Below are positions 55,152 through 64,000 of a stretch of DNA of 64,000 nt, piece by piece. The DNA is from Streptomyces atriruber (GTDB taxonomy: Bacteria; Actinomycetota; Actinomycetes; Streptomycetales; Streptomycetaceae): the NCBI RefSeq assembly GCF_001418325.1, contig NZ_LIPN01000164.1, positions 1 through 64,000 on the forward strand. The letters are read 5' to 3'. Position 1 is the first letter of the stretch, and each line of letters opens with the position of its first letter. Both the position numbers and the translations under genes were made by a program. The notes under the pieces are model-generated. The model was not told the DNA's origin. It did no database searches and saw only the letters and a program-made list of their open reading frames with translations.

Positions 55152-55177
55152 CATGGACATCAGGGAGCCGTGACATG
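55139..55177 (+). repeat. Imperfect 17-bp tandem duplication with a six-residue minicistron
   Basis: CAGGGAGCTGTGACATG (55139-55155) is repeated at 55161-55177 with one change, 22 bases apart. Each copy holds a ribosome-site-like GGGAG and TGACATG (stop, one base, ATG). The first ATG (55153) opens a minicistron MDIREP ending with TGA at 55171-55173, one base before the small-subunit ATG. The arrangement may tune coupling between the gamma and delta genes or be a chance duplication. Confidence 0.65.
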
Positions 55178-55930
55178 AGCCGACCGACACTGGCCGTCTT
55201 CAAGCTGGCCTCCTGCGACGGCTGCCAGCTCACCCTCCTCGACTGCGAGGACGAGCTGCTGGCTCTGGCCGGACAGGTGGAGGTCTCCCACTTCCTGGAA
55301 GCGTCCAGCGCGAGCGCTCCCGGACCCTACGACCTCGCGCTGGTGGAGGGATCCGTCACCACGCCCGCCGACGCCGAGCGGATCCACGCGATCCGCGCCG
55401 CCTCCCGACACCTGGTGACGATCGGCGCCTGCGCGACGGCCGGTGGCATCCAAGCCCTGCGCAATTTCGCCGACGTCGAGGAGTTCACGCGCACGGTCTA
55501 CGCGCGACCCGAGTACATCGACGCGCTGGCGACATCAACCCCCGTGTCCGCCCACGTCGACGTCGACTTCGAACTGCGCGGCTGTCCCATCGACCGGCGC
55601 CAGCTCCTGGAGGTCATCACCGCGTACCTCGCCGGTCGCAAGCCCGACATCCCGAACCACAGCGTGTGCTTCGAGTGCAAGCGCCGCGGCACGGTCTGCG
55701 TCACCGTCGCCCACGGCACCCCTTGCCTCGGTCCGGTCACGCAGGCCGGCTGCGGCGCGATCTGCCCGGCGTACGGCCGCGGCTGCTACGGCTGCTTCGG
55801 TCCGTCCGGTTCGGTGAACCTGCCCGCGCTGATCCCGGTGCTGCACCGCGACGGCATGGACGACCGGGACACCGACCGCTTCCTGCACACCTTCAACGCC
55901 GCCGCGTTCGAGGAGGAGCTGCGCCGATGA
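55175..55930 (+). CDS. Group 3b [NiFe] hydrogenase small (delta) subunit
   Basis: This 251-residue protein is the electron-transfer small subunit carrying three Fe-S clusters. The proximal site is [14 protein letters not shown] with [10 protein letters not shown] and [12 protein letters not shown]. Further cysteines occur in [35 protein letters not shown] and YGCFGPSG. No twin-arginine signal is present, so the enzyme is cytoplasmic. The ATG has GGGAG eight bases upstream. Its end overlaps the large subunit by four bases. Confidence 0.9.
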   Translation: MSRPTLAVFKLASCDGCQLTLLDCEDELLALAGQVEVSHFLEASSASAPGPYDLALVEGSVTTPADAERIHAIRAASRHLVTIGACATAGGIQALRNFADVEEFTRTVYARPEYIDALATSTPVSAHVDVDFELRGCPIDRRQLLEVITAYLAGRKPDIPNHSVCFECKRRGTVCVTVAHGTPCLGPVTQAGCGAICPAYGRGCYGCFGPSGSVNLPALIPVLHRDGMDDRDTDRFLHTFNAAAFEEELRR

Positions 55931-57258
55931 CGCACCGAGGCACGCGCGTCCTGCACGTCGGCTCGCTCTCCCGGGTCGAGGGAGAGGGCGCATTGCATCT
56001 GCGGGTCCAGGACGGGACCGTCACCGAGGCGCAGCTGCGGATCTACGAGCCGCCGCGCTTCTTCGAGGCGTTCCTGCGCGGCAGGTCGTACACCGAACCC
56101 CCCGACATCACCGCCCGCGTGTGCGGGATCTGCCCGGTCGCCTACCAGATGAGCGCCTGCGCCGCGATCGAGGACGCCTGCGGGGTCACCGTCGATCCGT
56201 CCCTGCGGGAACTGCGCCGTCTGCTGTACTGCGGGGAGTGGATCGAGAGCCAGACCCTGCACATCCACCTGCTGCACGCCCCCGACTTCCTCGGCTGCGA
56301 CGGCGCCATCGAGCTGGCGCGCACCGACCGCCCCGCCGTCGAGCGCGGCCTGCGCCTGAAGCAGGCGGGCAACGCGATCCTCGAACTTCTGGGCGGCCGC
56401 GCCGTCCACCCGGTCAACGTCCGGCTCGGCGGCTTCCACCGCGTCCCCACGACGGCCGAACTCCGTTCGCTCCGCGAGCAGTTGCGCCGCGCTTCGGACG
56501 ATGCCCGGGAAACCGTCGAGTGGGTGTCCGGCTTCCACTTCCCGGACGCCGAGACCGACGCCGACCTGTTCGCTCTGGCGGATCCGGGGACGTACGCCAT
56601 CGATGCCGGCGTTCCCACGGTGCTGCGGACGGACGGCACGGCGAGCTCCTTCCCCCTGCGCACGTTCCTCGACCGGGTCCGTGAGACGCACCTCCCGCAT
56701 TCCACCGCCCTGCACTCCGCCCTCGACGGGCGTCGCCACCTCACCGGCTCCCTGGCCCGGTTCGCGATCAGCGGCCGTTACCTGTCGCCCACGGCCGCCG
56801 AGGCCGCACGGACCGCGGGACTCGGTGATCCCTACGAGGGGGCGATCTGCCGGAACCCGTACCGGTCGATCATCGTCCGGGCGGTGGAGGTCGTGTACGC
56901 GATCGACGAAGCACTGCGGATCATCGACGGCTACGAGCCGCCCCCGCGCCCGTACACCGACGTCCCGGCAGCCCCGCGCGTCGGCCACGGAGCGACGGAG
57001 GCGCCGCGCGGACTCCTCTACCACCGCTACCGCCTGGGCGGCCGGGGCACCGTCGCCGACGCCCGCCTCGTACCGCCGACCGCGCAGAACCAGGGGGCCA
57101 TCGAGGACGACCTGCGGCGCGTGGCACAGGACGCTCTCGCCCAAGAGGGCGTGGACGACGCGGAACTGACGCGGCGGTGCGAGCGCGCCATCCGCAACCA
57201 CGACCCCTGCATCTCCTGCTCCACGCACTTCCTCGACCTGACCGTCGCCCGCACCTGA
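55927..57258 (+). CDS. Group 3b [NiFe] hydrogenase large (alpha) subunit
   Basis: This 443-residue protein binds the NiFe(CN)2CO active site and splits or makes hydrogen. L1 motif RVCGICP (Cys66, Cys69) and L2 motif DPCISCSTH (Cys428, Cys431, His434) supply the four nickel cysteines. A nine-residue tail (FLDLTVART) after His434 is the likely maturation-protease cleavage product. Early motifs SRVEGEGAL and EPPRFFE match the family. Length is typical for sulfhydrogenase alpha subunits. The ATG overlaps the small subunit stop. Confidence 0.92.
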   Translation: MTHRGTRVLHVGSLSRVEGEGALHLRVQDGTVTEAQLRIYEPPRFFEAFLRGRSYTEPPDITARVCGICPVAYQMSACAAIEDACGVTVDPSLRELRRLLYCGEWIESQTLHIHLLHAPDFLGCDGAIELARTDRPAVERGLRLKQAGNAILELLGGRAVHPVNVRLGGFHRVPTTAELRSLREQLRRASDDARETVEWVSGFHFPDAETDADLFALADPGTYAIDAGVPTVLRTDGTASSFPLRTFLDRVRETHLPHSTALHSALDGRRHLTGSLARFAISGRYLSPTAAEAARTAGLGDPYEGAICRNPYRSIIVRAVEVVYAIDEALRIIDGYEPPPRPYTDVPAAPRVGHGATEAPRGLLYHRYRLGGRGTVADARLVPPTAQNQGAIEDDLRRVAQDALAQEGVDDAELTRRCERAIRNHDPCISCSTHFLDLTVART

Positions 57259-57292
57259 CCACCGCCCGCACCTCATCTCCCGGGAGGACGCC

Positions 57293-57949
57293 GTGCTCCA
57301 CTCACCGCGCACCGTGAGCGACGTGATGACCCACACCGTCATCGCCGTGGGCCGCGAGGCCCCCTTCAAAGAGATCGTCGCCCTGATGGGGCAGTGGAAC
57401 GTCAGCGCGCTGCCCGTCCTGGCCGGTGAGGGCCGGGTGATCGGCGTGGTCTCCGAGGCGGATCTGCTGCCGAAGGAGGAGTTCCGCGACAGCGACCCCT
57501 CCCACTTCGACCAACTGCGCCGCCTCTCCGACCTGGCCAAGGCCGGTGGCGTCAGCGCGGGCGAGGTGATGAGCTCGCCCGCCGTCACCGTGCACCCGGA
57601 CGCGACCCTCTCGCAGGCCGCCCGCATCATGGCCCAGCGGAAGGTCAAGCGCCTCCCCGTGGTCGACGCCAACGGGCTGCTGCAAGGCGTGGTCAGCCGC
57701 AGCGACCTGCTCAAGGTGTTCCTGCGCACCGACCGGGAACTCGCGGACGAGGTGACCCGCACCGTGACCGCTTTCCTCTTCCCGGACCGTGCGGTCACGG
57801 TGGTCGTGGAGAACGGCGTGGTCACGCTCGGCGGTGAGGTCCGCGACCGCACCCTCGTCCCGGTCGCCGCCCGGCTCACCCGTGCGATCGAAGGTGTCGT
57901 GGACGTACGCATGGACCTCACCGACCCCGATCAGACGCCACCCCGATGA
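57293..57949 (+). CDS. CBS-pair and BON domain protein, second
   Basis: This 218-residue protein has two CBS domains (about 5-60, [20 protein letters not shown]; about 85-145, [20 protein letters not shown]) and a C-terminal BON domain ([19 protein letters not shown]). It is related to the protein at 51683 and probably binds adenine nucleotides. The start is GTG with GGGAGG seven bases upstream. The hypD start overlaps its stop (ATGA), tying it into the hydrogenase operon. A role in sensing energy charge for the hydrogenase is inferred. Confidence 0.87.
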   Translation: MLHSPRTVSDVMTHTVIAVGREAPFKEIVALMGQWNVSALPVLAGEGRVIGVVSEADLLPKEEFRDSDPSHFDQLRRLSDLAKAGGVSAGEVMSSPAVTVHPDATLSQAARIMAQRKVKRLPVVDANGLLQGVVSRSDLLKVFLRTDRELADEVTRTVTAFLFPDRAVTVVVENGVVTLGGEVRDRTLVPVAARLTRAIEGVVDVRMDLTDPDQTPPR

Positions 57950-59046
57950 AGTACCTCGACGAGTACCGCGACCCTGCCCTGGCCCGGCGCCTGCTGACCG
58001 AGCTGCGCCGCACGGCGACACGTCCCTGGCGGATCATGGAGGTGTGCGGCGGGCAGACCCACACCCTGGTCCGCCAGGGCATCGACGAGCTGCTGCCCGC
58101 GGGCATCCGCATGATCCACGGGCCGGGCTGCCCCGTCTGTGTCACGCCGCTCCAGACGCTGGACCGGGCCATGGCCATCGCCGCCCGGCCCGGAGTGATT
58201 CTCGCCAGTTTCGGCGACATGGTGCGCGTCCCCGGCAGCACCACGGACCTGCTGGCCCTCCGCGCCCGGGGAGCGGACGTACGGGTCGTCTACTCGCCGA
58301 TGGACGCGGTGCGGGCGGCCGTGGACAACCCCGATCGCCAGGTCGTCTTCCTCGCGGTCGGCTTCGAGACGACCGCGCCGGCCAACGCGATGGCGGTCCT
58401 GCGCGCCGAGCGGCTCGGCCTCACCAACTTCTCGGTTCTCGTCAGCCACGTCCTCGTACCGCCCGCCATGACCGCCTTGCTGGACGACCCGCAGTGCGAG
58501 GTCGAGGCCTTCCTGGCCGCCGGCCATGTGTGCGCCGTCATGGGCTGGACGGAGTACGTGCCGATCGCCGCGCGGTACCGGGTGCCTGTCGTGGTCACCG
58601 GCTTCGAACCGCTCGACCTCCTCGAAGGCATCCTGATGGCCGTCACCCAGCTCGAAGCGGGACGGTACGAGGTGGAGAACCAGTACGTGCGGGCCGTCCA
58701 CCGCTGGGGGAACGCAGAGGCGCAGGACGTTCTCGGCCGGGTCTTCCGCGTCACCGACCGGGCCTGGCGCGGGATCGGCACGCTGCCTGCCAGCGGCCTC
58801 GAACTCGCCCCGGAGTACGCCTCTTTCGACGCCGCCCGCCGCTTCGACGTCGGGGGCCTGGACAGCGCCGAGGATCCCGAGTGCATCGCCGGGGACATCC
58901 TCACCGGTGCGAGGGTGCCCACCGACTGCGGGGCCTACGGCACCCGTTGCACGCCCCGTACCCCGCTCGGTGCCCCGATGGTGTCGAGCGAGGGCACCTG
59001 CGCCGCCTTCCACTCCGCCGGACGAAGCAGGAGCACATCGGCATGA
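57946..59046 (+). CDS. hypD: Hydrogenase formation protein HypD
   Basis: This 366-residue HypD is a [4Fe-4S] scaffold that, with HypC, builds the Fe(CN)2CO unit. Conserved motifs: [26 protein letters not shown] (with the Cys pair), [20 protein letters not shown] and [12 protein letters not shown]. The C-terminal Cys motif ([24 protein letters not shown] in outline, residues about 311-334) is present. A 25-residue tail after it ([16 protein letters not shown]) is normal. ATG and stop overlap its neighbours. Confidence 0.93.
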   Translation: MKYLDEYRDPALARRLLTELRRTATRPWRIMEVCGGQTHTLVRQGIDELLPAGIRMIHGPGCPVCVTPLQTLDRAMAIAARPGVILASFGDMVRVPGSTTDLLALRARGADVRVVYSPMDAVRAAVDNPDRQVVFLAVGFETTAPANAMAVLRAERLGLTNFSVLVSHVLVPPAMTALLDDPQCEVEAFLAAGHVCAVMGWTEYVPIAARYRVPVVVTGFEPLDLLEGILMAVTQLEAGRYEVENQYVRAVHRWGNAEAQDVLGRVFRVTDRAWRGIGTLPASGLELAPEYASFDAARRFDVGGLDSAEDPECIAGDILTGARVPTDCGAYGTRCTPRTPLGAPMVSSEGTCAAFHSAGRSRSTSA

Positions 59047-60077
59047 ACCTCGACTGCCCCATCCCGTACGGCGAGCACGAACTCGTCCAGCTGGGTCACG
59101 GCGCGGGCGGCAGGCTCACCGCCGAGCTGCTCGACGCGCTCGTCCTGCCCGCGCTGGGCGGACCGCCGGACGCCCCACGCGAGGACGCCGCCCTCCTTTC
59201 GGGAACGGACGAACTCGTGGTGTCCACCGACTCCTTCGTGGTGAGCCCGCTGTCCTTCCCGGGCGGCGACATCGGATCCCTGGCCGTCCACGGCACGGTC
59301 AACGACCTGGCCATGCGCGGCGCCCTGCCCATCGCCCTCACCCTCGCCGTGATCGCGGAGGAAGGCCTCCCGCTGACGGAGCTCGGTGCCGTCCTCGACT
59401 CGGCGGGCAAGGCCGCGCACCAGATCGGTGTCTCCGTCGTCTCCGGGGACACGAAGGTCGTCGGGCGTGGAGCGGCCGACCGGCTCTTCCTCACCACGAC
59501 GGGCATCGGTCGACGCATCCCCGGCCTGACGCCGTCCGCCGCCGGGGCGCGGCCGGACGACGCGATCCTGCTCTCCGGCCCGATCGGCCTGCACGGCACC
59601 GCCGTCCTCTCCACCCGCGAAGGGCTCGGTTTCGAGACCGACATCGCCTCCGACACCCGCCCCCTGCACCGCCTCGTGCTGAGCCTCGCCCCGCTCGGCG
59701 GCGCCGTCCACAGCCTGCGGGACCCCACCAGGGGCGGACTCGCCGCCGCACTGAACGAGATCGCGCACGATTCGCGCGTCGGCATGGAGATCGAAGAGGC
59801 CGCCCTGCCGGTCCCCGCGGCCGTCGCCGCCGCCTGCGACCTGCTCGGCCTCGACCCGCTGACCGTCGCGAACGAGGGCTGCTTCGTCGCCTTCGTCCCG
59901 GCCGACCGTGCGGACCGGGCACTCGCCGCCCTGCGCGCACACCCCGAGGGAGCGGGGGCCGACCGCATCGGGCACTGCAGGCCGCACCCCGCAGGCCGCG
60001 TCGAACTGCGCACCCTGATGGGCGCGCGACGCGTGGTCGACATGCCGCTCGGCGAGCAGCTCCCCCGCATCTGCTGA
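59043..60077 (+). CDS. hypE: Hydrogenase expression/formation protein HypE
   Basis: This 344-residue HypE dehydrates the HypF-derived carbamoyl group on its C-terminal cysteine to a cyanide. It has [14 protein letters not shown] at the N-terminus, the ATP-site motif [23 protein letters not shown] and [17 protein letters not shown]. It ends in PRIC, with the essential terminal Cys. The stop TGA (60075-60077) is also the left copy of the 3-base target duplication of the adjacent MITE-like element, so insertion did not alter the terminal Cys. hypA and hypB genes are not in this window. Confidence 0.93.
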   Translation: MNLDCPIPYGEHELVQLGHGAGGRLTAELLDALVLPALGGPPDAPREDAALLSGTDELVVSTDSFVVSPLSFPGGDIGSLAVHGTVNDLAMRGALPIALTLAVIAEEGLPLTELGAVLDSAGKAAHQIGVSVVSGDTKVVGRGAADRLFLTTTGIGRRIPGLTPSAAGARPDDAILLSGPIGLHGTAVLSTREGLGFETDIASDTRPLHRLVLSLAPLGGAVHSLRDPTRGGLAAALNEIAHDSRVGMEIEEAALPVPAAVAAACDLLGLDPLTVANEGCFVAFVPADRADRALAALRAHPEGAGADRIGHCRPHPAGRVELRTLMGARRVVDMPLGEQLPRIC

Positions 60078-60272
60078 GAGCCTGTGTCATAACCCCGGCC
60101 GGATCAGTGGGCGTCGTCTGGTGCGTGCGATCGCAAGACGCCGGAACGTCCTGGGTGGGGGTCCCCCCCCGGGCCCTTCAGGCCTGGGGGAGGAGCTACC
60201 AGGGCGTTTCGGCAACGCGGCGAGCGTGCGTGCCAGACGACGCCCACCCGGCCGGGGTTACGACACAGGCTC
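60078..60272. mobile_element. MITE-like element with long terminal inverted repeats
   Basis: The 195-base element begins GAGCCTGTGTC and ends with the reverse complement GACACAGGCTC (to 60272). Beyond these the arms pair for about 48 bases with a few gaps (GTGGGCGTCGTCTGG and its mate). Three-base TGA direct repeats flank it (60075-60077, 60273-60275), fitting the TNA target sites of some IS5-group transposons. There is no transposase. The centre is C/G-rich (GTCCCCCCCCGGGCC). It would also act as a transcription-terminating hairpin after hypE. Confidence 0.75.
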
Positions 60273-60297
60273 TGAGGCGGCACGCGCCGGCCGGGAT

Positions 60298-60313
60298 GGG
60301 GCCCACTCGGCCC
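60298..60313. promoter_or_regulatory. Possible DevR-type box upstream of the response regulator
   Basis: GGGGCCCACTCGGCCC resembles the 45641-type box (left GGG-C, right CGGCCC at 60308-60313) with one extra spacer base. It lies 63 bases before the response regulator start, the same distance as at the protease gene. It may give autoregulation; the match is weaker than at the other two loci. Confidence 0.3.
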
Positions 60314-60375
60314 TGGTGCGCGCCCCGCAGACACGCGACGATCTGATCGGGACCGCAGACACCCAGGGGGCCACC

Positions 60376-61056
60376 ATGACCGCACGCACCTTCTCGCCGG
60401 CGCACCCGATCCGGGTCTTCCTCCTGGACGACCACGAGGTCGTACGCAGAGGAGTGCACGACCTGCTCGACGCGGAACCCGACATCGAGGTCGTCGGTGA
60501 GGCGGGCACGAGCGACCAGGCACTGGTCCGCGGCCCCGCCCTGCGGCCGGACGTGGCCATCCTCGACATCCGCCTGCCGGACAGCGACGGCATCACCGTC
60601 TGCCGCGAACTGCGATCGAAGATGCCCGAGGTCGCCTGCCTGATGCTGACCTCCTTCGACGATGACGACGCACTCCTCGACGCGATCATGGCGGGCGCCG
60701 CGGGCTACGTCCTGAAGCAGATCAAGGGAACCGATCTGATCGACGCGGTACGCACCGTCGCGTCGGGCCAGTCCCTGCTCGACCCGGCGACCACGACCCG
60801 TCTGATGAGCACGCTGCGCGGCCCGGACGAGCCGCCGGAGTCGGACGGCAAGCTGTCCGGACTCACCGAGCGCGAGCGGGAGATCCTCGCCCTGATCGGC
60901 GAAGGCCTCACCAACCGCCAGATCGGGAAGCGGCTCTACCTCTCCGAGAAGACCGTCAAGAACCACATCTCCCGGCTCCTTGCGAAGCTCGGTGTGGAGC
61001 GGCGCGTCCAGGCCGCTGTGATCGCCGCCCACCTCGAAGCCGAACGCCCCCGCTGA
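60376..61056 (+). CDS. DevR/DosR-like response regulator
   Basis: This 226-residue NarL/LuxR-type response regulator has a receiver domain with acidic pocket FLLDDHE, phosphoacceptor Asp64 in ILDIRLPD, Thr/Ser in MLTSFDDDDAL and Lys in YVLKQIKG. The C-terminal helix-turn-helix is LTEREREILALIGEGLTNRQI and VKNHISRLLAKLGVERR. The KQIKG-D sequence and ERRVQAAVIA tail match mycobacterial DevR. The gene faces a DevS-like kinase gene in convergent orientation. Together they likely control hypoxia genes, including the hydrogenase island. Confidence 0.88.
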   Translation: MTARTFSPAHPIRVFLLDDHEVVRRGVHDLLDAEPDIEVVGEAGTSDQALVRGPALRPDVAILDIRLPDSDGITVCRELRSKMPEVACLMLTSFDDDDALLDAIMAGAAGYVLKQIKGTDLIDAVRTVASGQSLLDPATTTRLMSTLRGPDEPPESDGKLSGLTEREREILALIGEGLTNRQIGKRLYLSEKTVKNHISRLLAKLGVERRVQAAVIAAHLEAERPR

Positions 61057-61087
61057 CCACTCTCATCGGCCGTCACCCCACGACCCC

Positions 61088-62809
61088 TCACCCCCTCACG
61101 GGAACGCGCCACTCCAGCCGTGTGCCCCCGTCCGGCCCGGCGTCCAGAGACAGCGAGCCACCGAGGTTCTCGGCTCGCTCGGCGATGTTCCGCAGGCCGC
61201 TGCGGCGTCCGCTCCCGCCGATGCCGACCCCGTTGTCGACCACGGTGAGGGTGAGCTCCCCATGGCGTACGACGACGGCGATCTCGGCGGCCGACGCCTG
61301 CGCGTGCCTGGTGATGTTGGCGAGCGCCTCGCTCAGCACCGCCGCCGTCTCGTCGGCGATACCGGCCGGCACATCGGTGTCGATGAGCCCCTCCATGCGC
61401 AGCGCCGGTGTGAAGCCGAGCACCGCGACGGCTTCCTCCACCGTCCGGGCGGTGCGCACCCGCAGCCCGGGGCTGCTGGTCGCGTTCGCCTCGTGGGCGC
61501 GCAGGCCGAAGATGGAGGAACGAATGATCCTGATGGTGGTGTCGAGGTCGTCCACCGCGCGCGTCAGGCGTTCGGCCGCCTCGGGGTGCTGGACGAAGCG
61601 CTGCGCGCTCTGCAGGGTCATGCCGGTCGCGAAGAGGCGCTGGATGGCCAGGTCGTGGAGGTCCCGGGCGATCCGGTCCCGGTCTTCGAGCAGACTGATC
61701 TGCTCGGCGTCGCGCCGCCGGTCCGCCAACTCCAGTGCTACTGCGGCCTGTCCGGCGAAACCGGGCAAGGGAGCGGTCTCGGCCACGCCGAAGGCGGACC
61801 GTCCGGTCCGCCGGGCCAGGACCAGCACGCCCCGCAGCCCCTCCGCGGTCCCCATCGGCACCGCCACGGCAGGCCCCATGCCCTTCCACCGCTCCGGTGC
61901 GAAGGTGACCCGCGAATCGGCGACGACGTCCCCGGTGGCCACCAGCCCGCCCTCGCGCAGCGCGGCCCCCGCCAAGGTCCCCTCCCGGGGGATGAGTTGC
62001 CCCTGGTGCACCTCCGCGCCCTCACCGAGCGCAAGGGCTCCCTGCAACTCGTCCCGCTCCGCCACCACGAGGTCGACCACACCGATGTCGGCATTGGTGA
62101 TCTCCCGGGCGCGCTCGACCATCAACTCCAGGACGCGGGCCTCCGACGCGCCGGACAACAGGGCACTGGTGAACTCGGAGCTCGCCGCCAGCCAGCGCTC
62201 CCGCAGCCGCGCCTCCTCATAGAGCCGGGCGTTCTCGATGGCCACCCCCGCCGCCACGGCAAGCGTGGAAAGCACCGCTTCGTCCTCGGCGTCGAACTCG
62301 GCACCGCCGCGCTTCTCGGTGAGGTAGAGGTTCCCGAAGACTTCCTCCCGCACCCGGATGGGCACGCCCAGGAACGAGTGCATCGGGGGGTGGTGCGGCG
62401 GAAACCCGGACGACGCCGAGTGCTCCGACAACTCCCGCAGCCGCAACGGCTCGGGATGCCGGATCAGCTCGCCGAGCAGCCCGTGCCCCGAAGGCAGATC
62501 GCCGATCCGCGCCTGCAGTCGCTCGTCGATCCCCACCGGCAGGAACTGGTCCAGCCTGCTCCCGGCACCGATGACGCCGAGCGCCCCGTACTCCGCGTCC
62601 ACCAGGACGACCGCGGTCCCGACGATGCGCCGGAGCACTTGCGGGAGATCGAGCTCCCGCCCCACCGAGAGCACCGCCTCCAGCAGCCCGTGCAGCCGGT
62701 CCCGCGTCCCCCGGACCGCGGTGATCCGCCCCTCCAGCTCCTCGAGCAGTTCATCCAGCCGTAATCGCGTCAGCCGCCCTGCTTCGTTGCGTGCTGTTTC
62801 CCCACCCAT
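61088..62809 (-). CDS. DevS/DosT-like GAF sensor histidine kinase
   Basis: This 573-residue kinase has two GAF domains, a HisKA_3 dimerisation domain (DRDRIARDLHDLAIQRLFA, phospho-His in RDLHD) and a HATPase domain (LSEALANITRHAQA, VVDNGVGIGG, GGTRLEWRVPV). The first GAF contains SSGFPPHHPPMHSFLGVPI, matching the heme-pocket segment of DevS where the proximal heme His lies, so oxygen or redox sensing by heme is likely. The ATG at 62809 was chosen for the GGAGG seven bases upstream; the longer frame is poor in coding signal. It is convergent with the response regulator. Confidence 0.9.
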   Translation of the reverse strand: MGGETARNEAGRLTRLRLDELLEELEGRITAVRGTRDRLHGLLEAVLSVGRELDLPQVLRRIVGTAVVLVDAEYGALGVIGAGSRLDQFLPVGIDERLQARIGDLPSGHGLLGELIRHPEPLRLRELSEHSASSGFPPHHPPMHSFLGVPIRVREEVFGNLYLTEKRGGAEFDAEDEAVLSTLAVAAGVAIENARLYEEARLRERWLAASSEFTSALLSGASEARVLELMVERAREITNADIGVVDLVVAERDELQGALALGEGAEVHQGQLIPREGTLAGAALREGGLVATGDVVADSRVTFAPERWKGMGPAVAVPMGTAEGLRGVLVLARRTGRSAFGVAETAPLPGFAGQAAVALELADRRRDAEQISLLEDRDRIARDLHDLAIQRLFATGMTLQSAQRFVQHPEAAERLTRAVDDLDTTIRIIRSSIFGLRAHEANATSSPGLRVRTARTVEEAVAVLGFTPALRMEGLIDTDVPAGIADETAAVLSEALANITRHAQASAAEIAVVVRHGELTLTVVDNGVGIGGSGRRSGLRNIAERAENLGGSLSLDAGPDGGTRLEWRVPVRG

Positions 62810-63372
62810 GTATGCCTCCGCCGATGTCGCCGGACAGGGCCTCGCAGGTACAGCCTTCACCCTAGCCCCGCGAGGCGCCCGGGGAGTGGAAGGGGCGCTC
62901 CGCGACACCCTCCAGACACCGAAGCGGCCACCGACATCACCTCAACACCCCTGCAAACACGCCACGTTGAGGGGCACGGCCACCAGGACTGAGCTCGTTG
63001 AGCACGCCGGTCGGTCACGCACGCTCACATACGGACGGTGAAATGGCAGCGGATTACGACGCCTCGAAGGGCCCTCGAAGTTCACGGCGCAGCCGTCACG
63101 AGCCCCGGAGAAGGACGGACGAGGCGCTCGTGAAGCCGACCGAGACCGACCTGAGACCCTCTCGGCCCCGGATCGCCGAGGGCGCACCGTCCTCGTCTGC
63201 GGGAATGCGGGCGCCAAGGAGTGGCGCAGACACGTGGACCCGAACGGACGGGGCTGCCCCCGGGCGGAAACCGACGAGCGCGCTGGCCCTCCCGCTCCGA
63301 ACCGGGCTGCGCTATGCAGGAACGAGCCCCGCGAGGGCACAGCCGGTGCGCCGCGATGGGCCAGGGGGAATC
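62810..63372. other. Divergent intergenic region, DevS-like kinase / SGNH gene
   Basis: This 563-base region lies between the kinase promoter side and the SGNH-hydrolase-like gene. It contains a short direct repeat CCTCGAAG (63060s-63070s) but no clear gene, hairpin or DevR-type box. Small frames on either strand lack ribosome sites. Confidence 0.45.
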
Positions 63373-64000
63373 ATGGACGATTCCGTACGCCGTCAGCAGC
63401 CGCGGGTGCCCGAGGCGGACCCGACAGTCGGGGTCGGTGTGAACGCCGACCGACAGGGAGTGCCCAGGCACCGGCTGGTCGCGATCGGGGATTCGCTGAC
63501 GCAGGGGTTCCAGAGCCTGGCGATCTTCAACACCGGACTCTCGTATCCGGCGATCGTCGCCTATGAGATGGGGTGCGTCGAACAGTTCCGGTATCCCCTC
63601 TACGAGGGCTTCGGCGGGCTGCCCTTCAACATCGAGCTGCTCCTGCGCGACCTGGAAGCCCGGTACGGGCGGTCCGTGGACCTGCGGGAGACGCCGTTCG
63701 CGCTGTTCCGGGCCCGGAGTCTCATGGACCGGATCGAGGACTACTGGGAGCGGGGGCCGGGACGGGCAGTGCCCTCGACGACGGCCGTCATGCACAACCT
63801 CGCGGTCTTCGGGTGGGACCTGCGGGACGCGCTCTCCAAGTCGGCGGACGAGTGCCGGAATCGGATCGACGCACCGGAGGACGACCTGATCAGGCAAGTC
63901 GTCACGAACGCGTGCGAGCGCGCCGCCCTTCGGGTCCTGCCCACCCGGCCCTCGGCGGCGGGGGCCCTGACCCAACTGGGTGCCGCCGCCAGGCTCGGGG
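63373..64000 (+). CDS. SGNH/GDSL-hydrolase-like protein, cut by the window end
   Basis: The ATG at 63373 has AGGGGG seven bases upstream and the frame is open for 209 codons to the window edge. The protein reads MDDSVRRQQPRVPEADP, then HRLVAIGDSLTQGFQSLAIF, whose GDSLTQG is block I of SGNH hydrolases with the catalytic Ser. FEGFGGLPFNIELLL-like sequence (here YEGFGGLPFNIELLL) follows. The long insert and the absence of a signal peptide suggest a large intracellular or atypical SGNH protein. Asn and His blocks are not yet reached. It may hydrolyse an ester or deacetylate a glycan. Confidence 0.78.
   Translation, partial: MDDSVRRQQPRVPEADPTVGVGVNADRQGVPRHRLVAIGDSLTQGFQSLAIFNTGLSYPAIVAYEMGCVEQFRYPLYEGFGGLPFNIELLLRDLEARYGRSVDLRETPFALFRARSLMDRIEDYWERGPGRAVPSTTAVMHNLAVFGWDLRDALSKSADECRNRIDAPEDDLIRQVVTNACERAALRVLPTRPSAAGALTQLGAAARLG

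Noticed and set aside
60196..61032. A 278-codon minus-strand frame opposite the response regulator
   Set aside because: It crosses the MITE and mirrors the regulator; the plus-strand frame has all receiver and LuxR motifs.
63082..63975. A 297-codon minus-strand frame at the right end
   Set aside because: Low-complexity Arg/Pro/Gly product without motifs; the plus-strand SGNH frame at 63373 has a ribosome site and GDSLTQG.

Overview
The window is high-GC actinobacterial DNA, almost certainly from a Streptomyces or close relative. The reasons are strong G/C at third codon positions, many GTG starts, ATGA/GTGA start-stop overlaps, and Streptomyces-type families (LAL regulators, an ECF41 sigma factor, a reversed-order Pat acetyltransferase, a DUF4232-like lipoprotein). 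I saw no rRNA, tRNA or CRISPR array.

Layout. (1) 24-4829, minus: a three-gene xanthine dehydrogenase operon (Fe-S/FAD subunit, molybdopterin subunit, XdhC). (2) 5.3-15.1 kb: two paralogous LAL/LuxR ATPase regulators flank a module made of an acyl-CoA ligase plus SnoaL-like protein (minus), a DHA2 MFS exporter (plus) and an ECF41 sigma factor with its SnoaL-like tail. The divergent ligase/exporter intergenic region carries two near-identical, oppositely oriented promoters matching the ECF41 consensus (TGTCACA-N16-CGTC), so the sigma factor probably drives both arms. (3) 15.2-32.3 kb: two divergent, tightly coupled operons that look like an unassigned biosynthetic gene cluster. They hold an isoprenyl diphosphate synthase, a UbiA prenyltransferase, two DegT/StrS aminotransferases, a nucleotide-sugar dehydrogenase, two Gfo/Idh/MocA dehydrogenases, an IolE-like TIM barrel, an M20 hydrolase, an Ldh-type dehydrogenase, an alpha/beta hydrolase, two methyltransferase domains (one fused to an FAD monooxygenase) and a BenE-type permease. 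The mix suggests a prenylated product with an amino-sugar- or aminocyclitol-derived core. I know no named cluster with this content. (4) 32.9-43 kb: accessory genes, including an APC permease with a GNAT partner, a candidate contractile-injection-system effector, an APH-like kinase, a membrane NACHT NTPase and a frameshifted SMI1/KNR4 gene.

(5) 43.6-63 kb: a hypoxia/dormancy-type island. It has a group-3b-like [NiFe] hydrogenase (beta, gamma, delta, alpha subunits), maturation genes hypF, hypC, hypD, hypE and an endopeptidase, a cyclic-nucleotide-binding protein inserted between the beta and gamma genes, two CBS-BON proteins, a Pat-type lysine acetyltransferase, a decayed universal stress protein gene, and a DevR/DevS (DosR/DosS)-like two-component system. 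Tandem 20-bp GGGAC/CGGCCCC boxes lie upstream of the protease-hypF-hypC operon and upstream of pat, and could be the DevR sites. A 195-bp MITE-like inverted repeat sits exactly at the hypE stop codon. The window ends inside an SGNH-hydrolase-like gene.

Functions are from reading protein motifs and context by eye. Start sites were chosen from ribosome binding sites and overlaps. Product predictions for the biosynthetic cluster are inference.
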